The notes beneath the pieces are model-generated. The model was not told where the DNA came from and ran no database searches. It worked only from the letters and a program-made list of their open reading frames with translations. DNA of 64,000 nt from CALKYB01 sp964510575 (lineage in GTDB: Bacteria > Bdellovibrionota_C > UBA2361 > SZUA-149 > CALKYB01), in assembly GCA_964510575.1 (NCBI GenBank), contig CAZECN010000007.1:33230-97229 (forward strand), read 5' to 3'. Positions 25,688 through 34,768 of this stretch are shown one piece after another. The position numbers were made by a program, and so were the translations under genes. Numbering within the stretch: the stretch's first letter is position 1; every line of letters starts with the position of its first letter.

Positions 25688-27670
25688 CTAAACTAGGCTA
25701 TCTCTTTGATAAGAACCCGCTGAAACTTCAGAAGGTAGAAGAGAAATAGGTAATTCAAAAAACTCACAAATTGCCCTAAAAGCAATTAACTCACCCTCAT
25801 TTATACGACCATCCTCGGTGATAGTCTCAAGACAAGATTTAACCAGAGTCTCTCTTGAATCAAAAGAAGCGCCAGACAAAACCTCTAAGCTAGATCTAAA
25901 CTCATCTAGCGACTTTCCCTTCTCGATATAATCACCTGCCAATTCGGCATATGACGCTCCTTTCTTCCAGGCTCCGGCTGCCTTTTGTGAATCTTCCGGG
26001 TGAGCGAATCTTGCCAAAACAGATAATAATTCGGCTAACGCTTTGTCATCAGAGCTTGGAACTATGTTTACCTCAGAGGCCTGGCTCTGAGGGGGACCTG
26101 GCTCCACCCGTCTTTCAATTATCATCTCAATTATCCAAGCTAGGAAATTCTGATCAGACGAGTCCTGCAAAAGTTCTCTGCAATTTTTAATAATCTGCAA
26201 GCGCTCATCCTGAGGCAAGTCAGCGATAGTTTCTACTATTAAATCTACCAGAGGGAGTCGGAGACTCACGGCGAATCCTCTGATTTCCTGATAAGAAGAA
26301 ATAAAAACTTTTCGCTCAGACTCCGATAAAAATGAGGGCAACTCTGCCTGCTCTCTAGCACCAGTTTCTACTAAATCAAGAAAAAGAATTGCATAGAGAA
26401 CTGCCGGAGCTTTATCATTATCAATATAAGCATCTTTTAGGGAGGCACTTAGGTGCTCCCTAATCGCAGCTGCGTAACAAAGAGAATCAAAGGTCAAACT
26501 ACCTATCGCAAGACCTAGCGCCTCTTTACTCAAACCAAAAACCTCTACTGGCTCAAATGCTTTAGTCTTTCCAGAAGGAGAAAACTCTTCAAACAAATCC
26601 TTACCCTTACCTTCTGGGCGTTCTAAAGTCCTAACTACTCGTGGGAAAGACTCATGAAAATAAGGATCGAGACTCTTAATTCGCTTTACTAAGGGCGGGT
26701 GAGTACTAAACCAACCTGATTCACTTTTGCTTACGCCATTTGCGAAATAAAAGTGACTGAGTTCTTCAGCCCAGTATTGCTTCATTCTAGAACCAGCATG
26801 CCAGCCACCAATCTTCTTTAGTGCTCCAGCTAAACCTTCGGGGTTTCTAGTAGCTTGGACTGCAAAAGCATCAGCTCTAAATTCCCTCGTCCTAGAAATC
26901 GCACACTTAATTAAATTTGCCAGTGGCAAGCCAAAACTTGCTGCTGTTAAAGCTGGGACAAAAATATAATAGAGCCATCTAGTATATTCATCCCTAAGCT
27001 TGATTTGAACTTCCCAAAGAAAAATATAGCCATTTAGAATTGCAAGCATTACACAATTCAACCGAGTATCCCCTGAAACAAGGTGGCTAAATTCATGAGC
27101 CACCAGACCTTGAAGCTCATCCCTATCTAAAAGGTCGATGGCTCCTCTAGTCACAATCACTGCAGCATCTCTAGGATCCGTCGCGAAGGCAAAACCGTTA
27201 ATACCTCTTTGATGCTCCAGAATATAACAACCTGGCACTGGTATGCCTGAGGCAATTGCCATCTCTTCTACAATATTTTGAAACTGTTGCTCACCAAAAC
27301 TTTCACTACCTTTTTTTTCTTGATTCCCCCCTCTCCTAACCGGCCTTCCTCCAAGGTACATAGTGGCATAACGATGGGAGCCTTCTCTAAATTGTTTAAA
27401 CTTTAATATAGCAGCAGAAAGTAAAAAAACTATTGTTCCAATAACAACAAACTGGAAAAGAAGGGGGTTAAGCCACTCAAATCCCATGGACTCGGCAGCT
27501 TGACCGGCATTTTTATGGAACCTAAGTCTCGATGCAAAAAGAACGAAATTCCAAATTACTTGCAAAACAAAATAGGTAAAAAATATATAAGCTACACTAG
27601 ATAAGGAAAAGAAAATCGCCAAAAGCGCGGTTTTTCGTCTGGCCCTCCTCTGTACTTTGAAAAACTCCAT
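25688..27670 (-). CDS. Membrane M48 (HtpX-like) protease with TerB-like C-terminal domain
   Basis: The 660 residues begin with two TM segments (about 15-45 and 70-90). The zinc motif HEFSH is at 192-196 and GLVAHEFSHLVSGDTRL is typical of HtpX-type M48 enzymes. REFRADAFAVQATRNPEGLAGAL gives the third ligand. After about residue 330 a long soluble part follows, and its end (ETITEDGRINEGELIAFRAIC) looks like the acidic motif of TerB-like domains. HtpX alone has about 290 residues, so this is a fused, larger form seen in some Gram-negatives. It likely degrades damaged membrane proteins. Confidence 0.85.
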   Translation of the reverse strand: MEFFKVQRRARRKTALLAIFFSLSSVAYIFFTYFVLQVIWNFVLFASRLRFHKNAGQAAESMGFEWLNPLLFQFVVIGTIVFLLSAAILKFKQFREGSHRYATMYLGGRPVRRGGNQEKKGSESFGEQQFQNIVEEMAIASGIPVPGCYILEHQRGINGFAFATDPRDAAVIVTRGAIDLLDRDELQGLVAHEFSHLVSGDTRLNCVMLAILNGYIFLWEVQIKLRDEYTRWLYYIFVPALTAASFGLPLANLIKCAISRTREFRADAFAVQATRNPEGLAGALKKIGGWHAGSRMKQYWAEELSHFYFANGVSKSESGWFSTHPPLVKRIKSLDPYFHESFPRVVRTLERPEGKGKDLFEEFSPSGKTKAFEPVEVFGLSKEALGLAIGSLTFDSLCYAAAIREHLSASLKDAYIDNDKAPAVLYAILFLDLVETGAREQAELPSFLSESERKVFISSYQEIRGFAVSLRLPLVDLIVETIADLPQDERLQIIKNCRELLQDSSDQNFLAWIIEMIIERRVEPGPPQSQASEVNIVPSSDDKALAELLSVLARFAHPEDSQKAAGAWKKGASYAELAGDYIEKGKSLDEFRSSLEVLSGASFDSRETLVKSCLETITEDGRINEGELIAFRAICEFFELPISLLPSEVSAGSYQRDSLV

Positions 27671-27728
27671 TCCCTAATATATACCTTGTCTATTTTAAAC
27701 TCTGGCTATTTTCTGTACCCGTCGTGAA

Positions 27729-27830
27729 GGGGTATAAACATTGCGTAGCACTCCCTGACAACAAATATACTGAAACCTCATGGAAATATTTGCCAAACAC
27801 GGAATCTAAACTAGTTTCAGTATATATTTG
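27729..27830 (-). repeat. Dispersed intergenic hairpin repeat, copy 4
   Basis: On the plus strand CAAATATACTGAAAC (27762-27776) and GTTTCAGTATATATTTG (27814-27830) are long inverted arms (one 2-base bulge). The loop contains GCCAAACACG (27792-27801), the complement of the loop block in copy 1 at the same distance from the arm. The tail, read on the minus strand, has GTTGTC, GGGAGTGC and TTATACCCC (ending at 27729). It lies between the divergent M48 protease and surE genes, about 75 bases before surE. Confidence 0.7.
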
Positions 27831-27905
27831 TTTACACCAAGACTGTTTGATTTTACCTTCTGCTTGAAGCTATCTCCATGCTAACAGCAACTCTTCGTTG
27901 AACCT

Positions 27906-28718
27906 ATGAAAACTTTTCTAACTAACGACGACGGAATTCAGTCACCACTACTCAAACCCTTCTTAGACACACTAAAAAGTGCAGATTTTTTCTCTGAACT
28001 GAAATTTGTAATACCCGATGGAGAGCGAAGCTGGGTATCTCAAGCTGCCAGCCGTTTTGGTTCAATAGAAGCAAAAAAACATTCTCTCTCTGGAGTTGAG
28101 GGATTTCTTTGCTCTGGAACCCCTGCAGATTGTAGTTATCTGGGAATTGACAATTTGTTCGACTTTCAACCTGAGCTGGTAATCTCTGGCATCAACATTG
28201 GTGTTAATGCTGGTCTACCCTACTATCTATCCTCTGGAACAGTTGGCGCAGCCAGAGCAGGCGCTTTGAGAGGAATTCCCTCAATTGCAGTTTCTGCACA
28301 CCTTCCGAGTGAAATATTTATGATTTGGCACAAAGGGGATCCAGACGATTTTAAAAAACTTAGCTCAAAAGTTGAACGCCTATCTGAGAATGCTTTTCAA
28401 ACAATAAAAGGTCTGATTCAGCAAGGGCTAGCTAGCGAAGCAGACTTTTATTCGATCAACCTTCCATGGAATGAAGCAGACGATCTTGAGCTAAGGTTTA
28501 CTGAAATGGAGGCTGGAAAACTCGGGCAAGTCTTTCTTCCAAACGAAGATGGCTCTTTTCGCCATGATTTTCAGGGTACATACGATGAACAATTACTAAA
28601 ATATGGGGATATGTCGACAGTCAAAAGCGGACACATATCAATTACTCCATACACCTATAGGAACGGCATGAGTCACCAAACTAACTCAATTAAACCTGGC
28701 GATTTGTTACTTTGCTAA
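27906..28718 (+). CDS. surE: 5'/3'-nucleotidase SurE
   Basis: TNDDGIQSP at residues 6-14 carries the metal-binding Asp pair, CSGTPADCSYLGI and VISGINIGVNAG follow, and SSGTVGAARAGALRGIPSIAVS is the family core. SurE is a survival-related phosphatase acting on nucleoside monophosphates and short polyphosphate. Its 270 residues are usual. The start follows a dispersed repeat; the gene converges on the MgtC-like gene with 10 bases between. Confidence 0.93.
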   Translation: MKTFLTNDDGIQSPLLKPFLDTLKSADFFSELKFVIPDGERSWVSQAASRFGSIEAKKHSLSGVEGFLCSGTPADCSYLGIDNLFDFQPELVISGINIGVNAGLPYYLSSGTVGAARAGALRGIPSIAVSAHLPSEIFMIWHKGDPDDFKKLSSKVERLSENAFQTIKGLIQQGLASEADFYSINLPWNEADDLELRFTEMEAGKLGQVFLPNEDGSFRHDFQGTYDEQLLKYGDMSTVKSGHISITPYTYRNGMSHQTNSIKPGDLLLC

Positions 28719-28728
28719 AAGATTTTAC

Positions 28729-29208
28729 TTACTCATCTCCAAGACGAAAGTAATTGATCAAAGCATAGAGTGGTTTGGAAAGAAGATGAAAAATAAAAAA
28801 CATTAAAAAAGACCAACAAGCAAAGTTAACCTGATTAAATCCACAACTCATTCCAATTGCTGCAGTCATCCAAATCATAGCCCCGGTGGTGATACCTTCG
28901 ATCTTGTCTCGAGTTTTAAAAATGACCCCACCACCCAAAAAACCGATACCAGTTACAATACCCGCCGCAACTCTAGTCACGTCATAAGGCAAACCATTTA
29001 CGCTGGCCCCCGCGGCAGCCACTGAAAGTGAAGAAAACATGCAGCTGCCCAAACTAATAACCGCAAAGGTTCGAATCGAAGCTACTTTCTGTTTAATCTC
29101 GCGCTCGGCTCCTAGAAGCGTTCCCAACAAGCCCGCTACAAGCATTTGCTTCACATAAAGGGGGATTGTAACCATTATCCCCATCACCTCGAACACACTA
29201 TCTTCCAT
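28729..29208 (-). CDS. MgtC/SapB-family membrane protein
   Basis: 159 residues with four hydrophobic segments. LLGTLLGAEREIKQK with the conserved acidic pair, and VTGIGFLGGGVIFKTRDKIEGITTGAMIW, are the MgtC family core. The soluble C-terminal domain of virulence-type MgtC is absent, so this is the short SapB form. Such proteins influence magnesium or membrane-potential homeostasis, but the function here is open. It is transcribed alone. Confidence 0.88.
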   Translation of the reverse strand: MEDSVFEVMGIMVTIPLYVKQMLVAGLLGTLLGAEREIKQKVASIRTFAVISLGSCMFSSLSVAAAGASVNGLPYDVTRVAAGIVTGIGFLGGGVIFKTRDKIEGITTGAMIWMTAAIGMSCGFNQVNFACWSFLMFFIFHLLSKPLYALINYFRLGDE

Positions 29209-29377
29209 TTAAATCACCGTGGAGACCATATTGAGGTCAATCGCCTCATATTTATGTCAATATTTTCAAATACTTAGTAAATGCACTGAAATTTTCATCA
29301 AGTGCTATAATATTAATAGACAACAGGCCGCTAGCTCAAGAACTAATCAGCCGGCCATTTTTTAGGAGAAGAACACG

Positions 29378-29692
29378 ATGGGAGACTGGGAACCGGACAG
29401 CCAAGGGGAAACCTTGACGGCGGTGGACCATGAAACTAAAGAGCCGCCGATGTATAAGGTGGTGCTACTAAACGATGACTATACCACGATGGATTTCGTC
29501 GTATTAGTATTGAAAGAAGTCTTTAGAAAATCTGAGCCAGAGGCTGAACAGATAATGCTCGAGATTCATTCCAATGGTTCTGGCATGGCTGGGGTCTTCA
29601 CCAAAGACATCGCCGAAACTAAAATCAGTCGGACCCATCAACTGGCCCGGCAAAATGAATACCCATTAAAGTGTAGTCTAGAAAAGGCATAG
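29378..29692 (+). CDS. clpS: ClpS adaptor protein
   Basis: A 104-residue N-degron adaptor for ClpA. PPMYKVVLLNDDYTTMDFVV is the family signature, with the Asn-Asp-Asp residues that hold N-terminal hydrophobic residues; the conserved late CSLEKA ends the protein. AGGAG precedes the start. Upstream, TATAAT at 29306-29311 is a possible -10 box without a good -35, and GGCCG (29326-29330) can pair with CGGCC (29352-29356) just before a T run. clpA follows by 7 bases. Confidence 0.95.
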   Translation: MGDWEPDSQGETLTAVDHETKEPPMYKVVLLNDDYTTMDFVVLVLKEVFRKSEPEAEQIMLEIHSNGSGMAGVFTKDIAETKISRTHQLARQNEYPLKCSLEKA

Positions 29693-29699
29693 TTTAAAA

Positions 29700-31997
29700 A
29701 TGTTTGATCAAGAAGCTGAAAATTCGATTATCCGTGCAGCAAGAGTTGCATCATCATGGCGGCATGAATTTATTTGCGTCGAACATCTCCTTTACGCTCT
29801 ATTAGAAGATGCCAGTATCATCGAGTTGATGGTTGAATGTGATGTTGAGTGCAGTGAGCTCAGAAATACGCTTGAGGATTTCTTCACTTTAAAGCTCGAA
29901 AGTCTACCCAAAGACGCATTGATTGACCCAGGCCAGTCTTTAGGATTTCAGCGTGTTTTACAAAGAGCTATCCTACATAACCAGTATTCCAGCGCTGAGG
30001 AGATTTCATCTGGAGATTTACTAGCTGCCTTATTTACAGAATCCGAAAGTCATGCTGTTCATTTCTTAAAAATGCAGGGACTTTCGCGTCTAGATATCCT
30101 AGAGAGTATTTCACACGAAGAATCAATCGAAGAGCTACAGGAGTTCGTTGACTTTGATGAAGAATCGGAAGATGAACTCAGCCGTAGCAAGGAAGAGAAC
30201 CCGCTCAAACAATACACTGTAAATCTCAATAAAAAAGCTGAAGATGGCAAGCTCGATCCTCTCATTGGCAGAGACAAGGAACTTCAAAGAGCAATCCAGA
30301 TTCTTTGCAGAAGAAGCAAAAATAACCCCCTTTTCGTTGGTGACCAAGGAGTAGGAAAGACTGCTCTTGTTGAGGGTCTTGCTGGAAGAATTGTAGAAGG
30401 TAAAGTTCCTAGTAAATTAAAAGATCTACAAATATTTTCTCTAGATCTTGGATCTCTCTTGGCTGGAACAAGATATCGAGGAGATTTTGAAAAACGTCTT
30501 AAAGGAGTGGTTAAATGTCTGGAAAAGATTGAACATTCAGTTCTGTTTATAGATGAAATTCATACTTTAGTTGGAGCTGGCTCCACCTCTGGAAGCTCTG
30601 TTGACGCAGCCAATCTATTAAAGCCTGCCTTATCTTCAAACTCTTTTCGATGCATCGGAAGCACCACTTTTGAAGAATATAAAAATAATTTTAGTAAAGA
30701 CCCTGCTCTATCCAGAAGATTCTTAAAAATTGACGTTAAAGAGCCTAGCGTGGAGGAAACCATCGAAATTCTCAAAGGACTTAAGTGCCACTATGAGGAT
30801 CATCATTCTGTAACTTATGAAGAAAAAGCCCTGGTCAGAGCCGCTGAGCTTTCCAAGAAGCATCTTATTGACCAGTTCCTTCCAGATAAAGCCATAGACG
30901 TAATCGATGAAGCAGGGGCTGTAAAAGCACTGGGGAAAAAGGAGTCCGACAGTAATCTGATTGTCTCAGCTGAAAATGTCGAACAAGTCATCGCAACCAT
31001 GGCAAGAATTCCAGCTGCTACTGTCTCAAGTTCGGAAAAAGACAAACTCTCACAGCTTGGCACTCGACTTCGCCAAGTAGTCTTTGGGCAAGATGAAGCT
31101 CTGACCGGGGTAGTTAAAGCTATAAAGCGTTCCCGAGCTGGTTTAGGACGAGAGAAAAAGCCTGTTGGCTCTTTCCTTTTCGCTGGACCAACTGGAGTTG
31201 GAAAAACTGAAGTTGCGAGACAATTAGCTTCAGTACTTGGGCTAGAACTAATCCGCTTCGACATGAGTGAGTATATGGAGAAGCACTCGGTTAGCCGCCT
31301 GGTAGGCGCACCTCCTGGCTACGTGGGCTACGATCAGGGAGGCCTATTGACTGACGCCGTTACTAGAAATCCACATTCCATTCTTCTACTGGATGAAATT
31401 GAAAAGGCTCATCCTGATATTTACAATATTCTCCTTCAAGTAATGGATAATGCCTCTCTAACTGATACCAACGGCAGACAAGCTGATTTTAGTAATGTCA
31501 TTTTAATCATGACTTCCAACGTAGGCTCTGAAGGATTCTACGGTAAGCCAATTGGATTTTCTGGAAAAGCGCATAGCACCAACAACGCAGCTCTAGAAAA
31601 GACCTTTAGGCCAGAGTTCAGAAATAGGTTGGACATGATTGCCAAATTTAATGGCCTTAATGAAGAAACCATTCATAGAGTAATCGATAAGTTTATTACT
31701 GAGATTGACACTCAGCTCCTTGAAAAGAACGTTAGTGTTATTCTTTCCTCTGAGGCAAGAAACTGGCTTGCTGAAAACGGGTTTGATCCCCGTTATGGAG
31801 CCCGCTCCGTACAAAGGGTTATTCAGCAGCAGATCTCTGACCCCCTCGCAGAAGAACTTCTTTTTGGTGCATTGGAAAACGGTGGTACGGCACGTATTGA
31901 AGTCAAAGACAGCAAACTTTTCATCAAAAGTGAGCCTTCCAAACGTAAAAAGAAAACCTCTGGAGCCCCTGATTCTGACAAAGCACTGGTAAAGTAA
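29700..31997 (+). CDS. clpA: ATP-dependent Clp protease ATPase ClpA
   Basis: An AAA+ unfoldase that feeds ClpP. An N-domain (about 1-145) is followed by an acidic linker (EELQEFVDFDEESEDE). D1 has Walker A GDQGVGKTALVEG and Walker B VLFIDEIHTL; D2 has GPTGVGKTEVARQ and ILLLDEIEKAHPD. There is no ClpB-type middle coiled coil. The tail is basic and disordered. 765 residues match E. coli ClpA. It is co-transcribed with clpS. Confidence 0.96.
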   Translation: MFDQEAENSIIRAARVASSWRHEFICVEHLLYALLEDASIIELMVECDVECSELRNTLEDFFTLKLESLPKDALIDPGQSLGFQRVLQRAILHNQYSSAEEISSGDLLAALFTESESHAVHFLKMQGLSRLDILESISHEESIEELQEFVDFDEESEDELSRSKEENPLKQYTVNLNKKAEDGKLDPLIGRDKELQRAIQILCRRSKNNPLFVGDQGVGKTALVEGLAGRIVEGKVPSKLKDLQIFSLDLGSLLAGTRYRGDFEKRLKGVVKCLEKIEHSVLFIDEIHTLVGAGSTSGSSVDAANLLKPALSSNSFRCIGSTTFEEYKNNFSKDPALSRRFLKIDVKEPSVEETIEILKGLKCHYEDHHSVTYEEKALVRAAELSKKHLIDQFLPDKAIDVIDEAGAVKALGKKESDSNLIVSAENVEQVIATMARIPAATVSSSEKDKLSQLGTRLRQVVFGQDEALTGVVKAIKRSRAGLGREKKPVGSFLFAGPTGVGKTEVARQLASVLGLELIRFDMSEYMEKHSVSRLVGAPPGYVGYDQGGLLTDAVTRNPHSILLLDEIEKAHPDIYNILLQVMDNASLTDTNGRQADFSNVILIMTSNVGSEGFYGKPIGFSGKAHSTNNAALEKTFRPEFRNRLDMIAKFNGLNEETIHRVIDKFITEIDTQLLEKNVSVILSSEARNWLAENGFDPRYGARSVQRVIQQQISDPLAEELLFGALENGGTARIEVKDSKLFIKSEPSKRKKKTSGAPDSDKALVK

Positions 31998-32022
31998 GCC
32001 TTGCTGACGTAAGTTCGGACTC

Positions 32023-33390
32023 ATGAGTAATAGACCTTGGGTAAATTCTAATGAAAGAATTGGCCCTGACGACAATCTTAGCGACCCTTTCCTAAAAGCT
32101 GTCAGCCCTGAGCAGGACTTCCGTGTCGGTGTGGAGCTAGAACAATTTCTAGTATCTAGAGATTCCTTCGAGGCAGTAGGCTACTTTGATGATTCTGGAA
32201 TTCAAACAGTCTTAAAAGCATTCCAAACAAAATTTGATTGGAATGCTGTTTTTGAAAATGACAACGTTATTGCTCTCAACAAAGACTCGTTAACAATCAC
32301 CTTAGAGCCTGGTGGAGCACTTGAATTTGTTTCCCCTCCTCTTGAAAACATAAATCAAATTGATCAGGTGATTAGTAGCTTTGAGCAAGAGTTAGTAGAA
32401 ATACTCAAATCATCTAACTTGGATGCCCTACCTTTAGGCTACTTACCTTTCGACACACTAGAGTCAGTTAAGCTAGTTCCAAAATCACGATACGACTTCA
32501 TGTATGACTATATGCCAAAGGTCGGTAGTCGAGGTCGGGAGATGATGAAACTAACTTCTTCGATCCAGGTGGCGATAGACTATTCCAGCGAGGAGGATGC
32601 CTGCCGAAAAATGAGGCTTGCGGCGTTAGCATCTCCTTTCTTTATAGCCCTAAGCTCCAGCTCACTGATTAAAGGTGGAAAGCCCGATCACCTAGCCTCT
32701 CAAAGAGCTGATATATGGGCCAACACAGATCCCGCTAGAAGCGGAGTACCAAGTTTTCAAATTAAAAATGATGCTAGTTTTGAAGACTATGTGAACTGGG
32801 CGCTAAAAGCTCCGATTTATTTTATCGTAAGAGATGGTCAGAATTTTCCCGCCGGAGGGATTTCTTTTAGTGAATTTATAGAAGGTAAATTCGACTTTGG
32901 AAAAATAGAAAATGACCCCTATCCAGTTCGTGCAGACTGGGAGCAGCATCTTTCAACTCTATTCCCGTGGATTAGACTTCGCCACTACGTAGAGGTTCGG
33001 TCTTTTGACATGGGTCCTCCTCAAGCTCAGCGCGCAGCTACTGCCCTCGTCAAGGGGCTCTTCTACAGTGAAAAATCTATGAGCGGAATGGATAAAATTC
33101 TCCACTTCAATGACTCAAGATCTCTGTCAGAGCTGTTTTCTGCAGTAAGCCAAGATGGCCTTGATGCCAGACTGGAAGGAGTTCCGATAAGATCCGTAGC
33201 TGAACACCTAGTTAATATCGCCGAAGATGCACTAATCAAAGCAGACTTAGGTGAAGAAAGGTTCTTAAACTACTACAAAGAAAAAATAGAGAAATGGTCT
33301 AAAAAGTCGGAAATAGAATCCGCCTCAAAAGACACAAAAGGATACATAGCTAGTCGTTCTCAAAGAACTTTACTGAACAAGCTCTTTTAG
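32023..33390 (+). CDS. Glutamate-cysteine ligase, GCS2 (plant/proteobacterial) type
   Basis: The first step of glutathione synthesis: ATP-dependent joining of Glu and Cys. GVELEQFLVS near residue 40, LEPGGALEFVSPPLENINQID, YMPKVGSRGREMMKLTSSIQVAIDYSSEEDA and RYDFMYDYMP fit the alphaproteobacterial/plant branch. EgtA of ergothioneine synthesis is a relative, but no ergothioneine gene lies nearby. It begins 25 bases after clpA, and its end overlaps the argR gene on the other strand by 21 bases. Confidence 0.85.
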   Translation: MSNRPWVNSNERIGPDDNLSDPFLKAVSPEQDFRVGVELEQFLVSRDSFEAVGYFDDSGIQTVLKAFQTKFDWNAVFENDNVIALNKDSLTITLEPGGALEFVSPPLENINQIDQVISSFEQELVEILKSSNLDALPLGYLPFDTLESVKLVPKSRYDFMYDYMPKVGSRGREMMKLTSSIQVAIDYSSEEDACRKMRLAALASPFFIALSSSSLIKGGKPDHLASQRADIWANTDPARSGVPSFQIKNDASFEDYVNWALKAPIYFIVRDGQNFPAGGISFSEFIEGKFDFGKIENDPYPVRADWEQHLSTLFPWIRLRHYVEVRSFDMGPPQAQRAATALVKGLFYSEKSMSGMDKILHFNDSRSLSELFSAVSQDGLDARLEGVPIRSVAEHLVNIAEDALIKADLGEERFLNYYKEKIEKWSKKSEIESASKDTKGYIASRSQRTLLNKLF

Positions 33391-33804
33391 TAGTTTATCC
33401 GTCTTTTTCGACTCAGAGACACAGATAAATACAGTATCATCACCAGCAATACTACCAAGAACTCCCTTTACTGGCTCTCGGTCTAAAGCCGCAGCAACAA
33501 CTCCAGCATGTCCTGGGGGCGTCTTCAGTACGATTATATTTCCTGAAACGGCAGAACTCACAATAAAGTTTCTCATAACCTGAGAAAGCGACATACCATA
33601 AACGGAACTGGCCTCAACAATCTCATAGCGAGAACCGGCCTCTGTTTTTACGCGCACAGCACCAAGTTCATCAAGGTCTCTCGAAACAGTTCCCTGCGTA
33701 GCATCAAAACCAGCTTTATTGAGCAGCTTTACAGCTTGAGCTTGAGAACCGATCTCTCCGGCCTCAATAAGTTCAACTAACTTGGCGAGCCTCCTGTTTT
33801 TCAC
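33370..33804 (-). CDS. argR: Arginine repressor ArgR
   Basis: 144 residues: an N-terminal winged helix (NRRLAKLVELIEAGEIGSQAQAV, TQGTVSRDLDELGAVRV) and a C-terminal oligomerisation and arginine-binding domain ending in GSIAGDDTVFIC. It starts with GTG at 33804, ten bases after argF, and is the last gene of the arginine operon. It would therefore repress its own transcription through the operator-like site before argC. Confidence 0.94.
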   Translation of the reverse strand: MKNRRLAKLVELIEAGEIGSQAQAVKLLNKAGFDATQGTVSRDLDELGAVRVKTEAGSRYEIVEASSVYGMSLSQVMRNFIVSSAVSGNIIVLKTPPGHAGVVAAALDREPVKGVLGSIAGDDTVFICVSESKKTDKLLKELVQ

Positions 33805-33814
33805 AGTTCCCTCA

Positions 33815-34768
33815 CTAGCTCTTGGACAACTCTTCAGCCAGTTCTGGCTTCAATAGAAAAAGGAATGCGGCCATCGTAGCAGGCAAACGATTATGAGCTT
33901 GTTGAATAACATAAGAGTGAGGACCATCAATCACTTCTGCAGATATCTCTTCTCCTCTGTGGGCTGGCAAACAGTGAAGAATTTTTACATCTTTAGATGC
34001 TAATGAAGTCAGTTCACTATTTATCTGAAATCCTTCAAGGCGTTTCTTATGTGCCTCGGCTCCTGATTCCTCACCCATAGAAACCCAAACATCGGTGTAT
34101 AACAAATCTGCTTTCTCTGCCCCTTGCATTGGGTCGCTGACTACAGAAATACTACCTCCATTTGCACTGGCCAGCTTCTGGGCATCAGATACTACCTTAG
34201 CCTCAGGCTCAAGACCCTTAGGGCAAGCTGCTCGAAAGTTTATTCCCTGCATTGCTGAAGCCAACATTAAAGATGCACAAACGTTATTCCCATCTCCAAC
34301 ATAGCAAACTGTCTTTCCTTTGAGCTCACTTTCCCAAAGTTGAGACATAGTCAATAAATCCGCAAGGGCCTGTAAAGGGTGAAACTGATCACTCAGACCA
34401 TTGACGATCGACAACCGGTCCGATTCCCTTAATTCCTCAAGCAAGGCGTGGCTATTTACTCTCCCCATTAACAACTGGAGATAGCCCGACAAAACTCTTA
34501 CAGCATCTGAGGCCGGCTCTCCCCTATTAAAATGAAGCTCATCTCCTCTAAGCTGAACAGGATGCGCTCCCATATTAGCTACTGCGACCTCAGCTGAAAC
34601 TCTTGTTCGTAAAGACTGCTTTTCAAAGAGAAGCCCTATCGAATTTTCCTTCAAAGCATCCGACGCAAGCTGTTTATTTTTTGAAAAATTTAGTCCTAAT
34701 TTAACAACTATACTCTGTTCTTTAACCGAGAGATCGTCGTCTCTAAGAAGATGTCTGAATCTTTCCAT
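33815..34768 (-). CDS. argF: Ornithine carbamoyltransferase
   Basis: It joins ornithine and carbamoyl phosphate to citrulline. The carbamoyl phosphate motif reads KQSLRTRVS (a Leu variant of STRTR), followed by FHPLQALADLLT and the ornithine site HCLPAHRGEE. DVWVSMGEE is also typical. The 317 residues are normal. It overlaps argD by one base. A succinyl- or acetyl-ornithine variant is less likely because argJ is present and releases free ornithine. Confidence 0.94.
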   Translation of the reverse strand: MERFRHLLRDDDLSVKEQSIVVKLGLNFSKNKQLASDALKENSIGLLFEKQSLRTRVSAEVAVANMGAHPVQLRGDELHFNRGEPASDAVRVLSGYLQLLMGRVNSHALLEELRESDRLSIVNGLSDQFHPLQALADLLTMSQLWESELKGKTVCYVGDGNNVCASLMLASAMQGINFRAACPKGLEPEAKVVSDAQKLASANGGSISVVSDPMQGAEKADLLYTDVWVSMGEESGAEAHKKRLEGFQINSELTSLASKDVKILHCLPAHRGEEISAEVIDGPHSYVIQQAHNRLPATMAAFLFLLKPELAEELSKS

